Below are positions 26,959-30,007 of a stretch of DNA of 30,007 bases, one piece after another. This DNA is from an uncultured Erythrobacter sp. (GTDB lineage Bacteria > Pseudomonadota > Alphaproteobacteria > Sphingomonadales > Sphingomonadaceae): assembly GCA_947258465.1 (NCBI GenBank), contig CAMYIQ010000285.1, positions 1 to 30,007 on the forward strand. Reading direction: 5' to 3'. Under the pieces are notes generated by a model, which saw only the letters and a program-made list of their open reading frames with translations, ran no database searches and had not been told where the DNA came from. The number at the start of each line of letters is the position of its first letter. Positions within the stretch are counted from its first letter, which is position 1. A program made the translations under genes and the position numbers.

Positions 26959-26978
26959 ATAGTGGTTATGGAAGGGCC

Positions 26979-29042
26979 ATGCGCCCCGATATTCTCAATC
27001 CGCTATTTGCCGAGACGGAAACGCTCGATGGCGTCGGGCCGAAAATGAAAAAGCCGCTTGACCGTCTGGGCCTGACCCGGGTGCGCGATCTCGACTATCA
27101 TTTGCCCGAACGCTTCGTGACGCGCCGGGCGGTGGAAACGCTCGACGAGGCGGGCGAGGGCGAGCAGATCGTGGTCAAGCTGACCGTCACCGAACATCGC
27201 GGCGGTCGGTCCCCACGCGCACCCTATCGCGTGCTGGCGCAGGACAGCGCGGGCAATGTCCTCGCGCTGACCTATTTCGGGCGTGCATCCTATACGGCCA
27301 AGAAACAGTTGCCGGCTGGGGAGACGCGCTGGGTGGCGGGCAAGCTGGAACGCTTCGGCGACATGCTCCAGATCGTCCACCCCGACCATGTGGTCGAGGA
27401 AGGCGGCGAGACGCTCCAACGGCTATGCGAGCCGGTCTACCGCCTGTCCGAAGGGCTGACTCAGCCCAAGGTCGCAGGGCTGGTCGAACAGGCGCTGGCG
27501 CGCACCCCCGAATTGCCCGAATGGATCGAGCCCTCGCAGCGCGACAAGGAGGGCTGGCCCGCCTGGCGCGATGCGCTGGTGCTGGCGCATAAGGGGGAGA
27601 ATACGTCCGCGCGCGACCGGCTGGCCTATGACGAATTGCTCGCCAACAGCCTGGCGCTGATGCTGGTGCGGGCAGACAATCGCCAGCGCAAGGGGCAGCC
27701 CCTGCAGGGCGACGGCAGCTATCGCGGGAAGCTCGACCTGCCATTTCCGCTGACCGGCGCGCAAAAGCGGTCGATTGCCGAGATCGAGGGCGACATGGCA
27801 CAGGAAGCCCCGATGCTGCGGCTGCTGCAAGGCGATGTCGGTGCGGGCAAAACGGTGGTAGCGCTCGAAGCCATGCTGATCGCGGTCGAGGCGGGAGCGC
27901 AGGCGGCCATGCTGGCACCGACAGAAATCCTCGCCCGCCAGCACTTCGACAGCCTGCGCCGCATGGCCGAACCCACCGGCGCGCGGGTCGCGCTGCTGAC
28001 TGGCCGCGACAAGGGCAAAGCGCGCGAGGCGACGCTGATGGGCCTGCTCGATGGCAGCATCGATATCGTCGTCGGCACACATGCTATCTTTCAGGATGCG
28101 GTGACCTACAAAAATCTCGCCATGGTGGTGATCGACGAACAGCACCGTTTCGGCGTCGGCCAGCGGTTGATGCTGGCAAGCAAGGGCAAGCGCGCGCCGC
28201 ATGTGCTTGCGATGACCGCAACGCCGATCCCGCGCACTCTCACGCTGGCACAATATGGCGAGTTGGACGTCAGCAAGCTCGACGAACTGCCACCCGGCAG
28301 GCAGGCGATCGACACCGTCGTCATGGGGCAGGCCAAGATCGGCGCTTTGGTCGAGCGGCTCGCCGCCCAAATTGCAGAGGGACGCCAGGCCTATTGGGTC
28401 TGCCCGATGGTCCGTGAGATGGACGGGCCGGAAGATATCGCCGCCGCCGAAGCGCGCTATGCAGCGCTCAGGGAGCGGTTCGGCGAGGATGTGGTGATGG
28501 TTCACGGTCAGCTAGCGCCGGAACTTAAGGATGCGGCGATGGAGCGCTTTGCCTGCGGCGAGGCGAAGCTGCTGGTGGCGACCACGGTGATCGAAGTCGG
28601 GGTCGATGTGCCCAACGCCACGCTGATGGTGATCGAACAGGCCGAACGCTTCGGTCTTGCGCAATTGCACCAGCTACGCGGGCGTGTCGGGCGGGGAAGC
28701 GAGAAGAGCTTTTGCGTCCTCCTCCATGGCGAAACCTTGTCGGAAACCGCGCAGAAGCGCCTCGCTCTGATGCGAGAGAGTCAGGACGGCTTCTATCTTG
28801 CAGAGGAAGATCTGCGCCTGCGCGGTGGAGGTGAGTTGCTCGGCACGCGGCAATCGGGCGACACGCCATTCAGCGTCGCGAGCCTCGAGCAGATCACCGA
28901 TTTGCTGCCAAAGGCCTATGACGATGCGCGCCTGCTGATGGAACGCGATGGCGGGCTGGAAGGCAAGCGAGGCGAGGCGGCACGGGTGCTGCTCTATCTG
29001 TTCGAGCGGGATTTTGGGGTAAAAACGCTTCGCGGGGGCTAG
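26979..29042 (+). CDS. recG: ATP-dependent DNA helicase RecG
   Basis: This 687-residue SF2 helicase regresses stalled replication forks and branch-migrates Holliday junctions. The N-terminal wedge (OB-fold) region precedes the motor. Motor motifs are Walker A GDVGAGKTVVA (about residues 285-295), DEQHRFGVGQR, MTATPIPRTLTLAQYGELD, and TTVIEVGVDVPNATLMVIEQAERFG. HQLRGRVGRG marks motif VI, and the C-terminal TRG-type segment follows with LRLRGGGELLGTRQSG. The length is normal. ATG 26979 has GGAAGG only about three bases before it, so the spacing is short. The gene is divergent from sdhE across the REP-like element. Its TAG stop interlocks with the TAG of the fructosamine-kinase family gene. Confidence 0.97.
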   Translation: MRPDILNPLFAETETLDGVGPKMKKPLDRLGLTRVRDLDYHLPERFVTRRAVETLDEAGEGEQIVVKLTVTEHRGGRSPRAPYRVLAQDSAGNVLALTYFGRASYTAKKQLPAGETRWVAGKLERFGDMLQIVHPDHVVEEGGETLQRLCEPVYRLSEGLTQPKVAGLVEQALARTPELPEWIEPSQRDKEGWPAWRDALVLAHKGENTSARDRLAYDELLANSLALMLVRADNRQRKGQPLQGDGSYRGKLDLPFPLTGAQKRSIAEIEGDMAQEAPMLRLLQGDVGAGKTVVALEAMLIAVEAGAQAAMLAPTEILARQHFDSLRRMAEPTGARVALLTGRDKGKAREATLMGLLDGSIDIVVGTHAIFQDAVTYKNLAMVVIDEQHRFGVGQRLMLASKGKRAPHVLAMTATPIPRTLTLAQYGELDVSKLDELPPGRQAIDTVVMGQAKIGALVERLAAQIAEGRQAYWVCPMVREMDGPEDIAAAEARYAALRERFGEDVVMVHGQLAPELKDAAMERFACGEAKLLVATTVIEVGVDVPNATLMVIEQAERFGLAQLHQLRGRVGRGSEKSFCVLLHGETLSETAQKRLALMRESQDGFYLAEEDLRLRGGGELLGTRQSGDTPFSVASLEQITDLLPKAYDDARLLMERDGGLEGKRGEAARVLLYLFERDFGVKTLRGG

Positions 29043-29845
29043 AACCCCAGAAGCGCGAGATCGCGCTCTGCCGCCGGTCGATAGCTGTCGCCGAACAGGC
29101 GGACATGCACCAGCCACATCCACAGGCGGTAGATCGGTAGCCGGTCGTGCCACCCCGCCTCCAGGCCAAGTCGGTCGAAAAACGCATCGGGCGGATTGTC
29201 GAAGACGGTGAGCGCGGCCACATCGACCTCGCGGTCGCCGTAATAGGCGCAAGGGTCGATCAGCCATGCCCTTGCGCCGTTCCAGACGACATTGCCGCCC
29301 CACAGATCGCCATGGAGAAGGCTGACCTTCGGCCTTTCGGGGATCAGGCCCGCCAGGCGCGATGCCAGCGCTTCGACCCTTCGAGCAAGCGGCACGTCGA
29401 GCGCTGCGACATGGCACAGCAACCGGTTCTCACGCCAGAACTCCACCCAGTTCACATGGCGTGCGTTCCGCACGGCGACTTCACGGAAACCGTAGTCCTC
29501 TGGCCAACCGGAGCTTTCGTTCTGCGCGGCGTCCCGCAATGGGGCGAGGGCATGGGCGAGAGAACGCCAGGCTGCCTCATCGAATCGCTGCGACGCCCCC
29601 ACATCCTGCATGACCAGCCAGCCTTGCTTCGTGCCCAGCACCTCGGGGACGGGCGCGCCGTGCTGTGCCATGGCCCTTAGCATGCCCGCTTCGCTACCGG
29701 TCAGGGGACCGTGTTTGGCCACGACGCTGCGGCCATCTGCAAGCGTTGCTCTGGACGCTCCCGAAATATCGCCGCCCGCGAGGGGCTGGATCGCAGCGAC
29801 CTGCGTCCCGCAGATATGCTCTACCGCGTCCTCAAGCCGTATCAT
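29039..29845 (-). CDS. Fructosamine kinase family protein
   Basis: This 268-residue protein has the APH-like kinase fold of the FN3K family, which phosphorylates ketosamines (Amadori products) on proteins or small molecules and so starts deglycation. Visible elements are GGDISGAS in the glycine-rich loop, the ATP-site Lys44 in VVAKHG, the catalytic loop LLHGDLWGGNV (Asp180, Asn185), and the metal-binding LIDPCAYYGDREVDVAAL (Asp197), which is highly typical of the family. ATG 29845 fits the family N-terminus (MIRLEDAVEHI). It overlaps the 3' end of the phosphotyrosine phosphatase gene by 14 bases, so the two are probably translationally coupled. This pairing is known in bacteria. The true substrate is not proven. 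Confidence 0.92.
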   Translation of the reverse strand: MIRLEDAVEHICGTQVAAIQPLAGGDISGASRATLADGRSVVAKHGPLTGSEAGMLRAMAQHGAPVPEVLGTKQGWLVMQDVGASQRFDEAAWRSLAHALAPLRDAAQNESSGWPEDYGFREVAVRNARHVNWVEFWRENRLLCHVAALDVPLARRVEALASRLAGLIPERPKVSLLHGDLWGGNVVWNGARAWLIDPCAYYGDREVDVAALTVFDNPPDAFFDRLGLEAGWHDRLPIYRLWMWLVHVRLFGDSYRPAAERDLALLGF

Positions 29846-30007
29846 CGAGCAGTACCGCGAGCAGGGCGCGGGCACCGGCATCGACTTCGTGCCAGGTCGT
29901 AGCGAACCCTTCCGGTCCGCCATACCAGGGATCGGCCACTTCGCGCCCTTCCTGGCCCGGTACGAGATCGAGCAGCATGGCGATCCGGGCCTTGCCGTCG
30001 CCCGGAT
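29832..30007 (-). CDS. Low-molecular-weight protein-tyrosine phosphatase, C-terminal part (runs off window)
   Basis: Only the last 58 codons are in the window. The 5' part, with the CX5R catalytic loop, lies beyond position 30007. The visible translation is PGDGKARIAMLLDLVPGQ, then EGREVADPWYGGPEGFATTW, then HEVDAGARALLAVLLDDTA. The DPWYGG segment carries the general-acid aspartate of low-molecular-weight phosphatases, and the surrounding spacing matches the family C-terminus. The TGA stop (29832-29834) lies inside the start of the downstream fructosamine-kinase gene. Known roles of the family include regulation of tyrosine kinases and dephosphorylation of small molecules; which applies here is unknown. 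Confidence 0.85.
   Translation of the reverse strand, partial: PGDGKARIAMLLDLVPGQEGREVADPWYGGPEGFATTWHEVDAGARALLAVLLDDTA

Overview
The window looks like a stretch of core chromosome from a GC-rich alphaproteobacterium of the order Sphingomonadales, most likely the Erythrobacteraceae (Erythrobacter/Qipengyuania/Altererythrobacter type). The basis is gene content and order: a divL-type PAS kinase, tsaE, amgK, murU, addB, addA and trxA run in series, and mfd, sdhE and recG form a cluster. The AddAB proteins are of the alphaproteobacterial type, and short imperfect palindromes of the form TCCCAGC-nnnn-GCTGGGA are present. This is family-level recognition from memory, not a database result. I see no insertion sequence, prophage, CRISPR array or compositionally foreign block.

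Layout. Positions 1-229 are non-coding, with a probable terminator for a minus-strand 1-Cys peroxiredoxin (230-709). A 231-base divergent gap with two tandem palindromes leads to ahcY (941-2347). A tightly packed plus-strand chain follows: divL-like kinase, tsaE, amgK, murU, addB, addA (2431-13392). Every junction in it overlaps by 4 or 8 bases, and trxA follows after a 52-base gap. A REP-like palindromic doublet separates trxA from the convergent pair argJ and an inositol-monophosphatase family gene (13843-15878, minus strand). A small secreted protein gene (15968-16237) and secA (16336-19095) are next. A GNAT acetyltransferase (minus) and a TauE/SafE permease (plus) diverge from each other, followed by tRNA-Asn with a clear promoter, nadK (minus) and a degenerate-GGDEF/EAL protein (plus). 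The right third holds mfd and sdhE (minus), recG (plus), a fructosamine-kinase family gene (minus), and the 3' part of a low-molecular-weight phosphotyrosine phosphatase gene that runs off the right edge.

How the genes relate. Three DNA-repair systems sit close together: AddAB for double-strand break resection, Mfd for transcription-coupled repair, and RecG for fork remodelling. AmgK and MurU together convert recycled MurNAc to UDP-MurNAc. The DivL-like protein has the family-typical tyrosine in place of the phospho-accepting histidine and probably belongs to the CckA/CtrA cell-cycle circuit. AhcY, ArgJ, NadK, TsaE, SecA, SdhE and the tRNA are housekeeping functions.

The region is mostly ordinary core genome. 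The points most worth a second look are the REP doublet that fills nearly the whole sdhE/recG divergent promoter region, the tandem GCGGCCGC palindromes exactly 20 bases apart in the ahcY leader, the DivL-type tyrosine, and two convergent gene pairs whose stop codons interlock. I did not find a convincing candidate for a wholly new multi-gene system.
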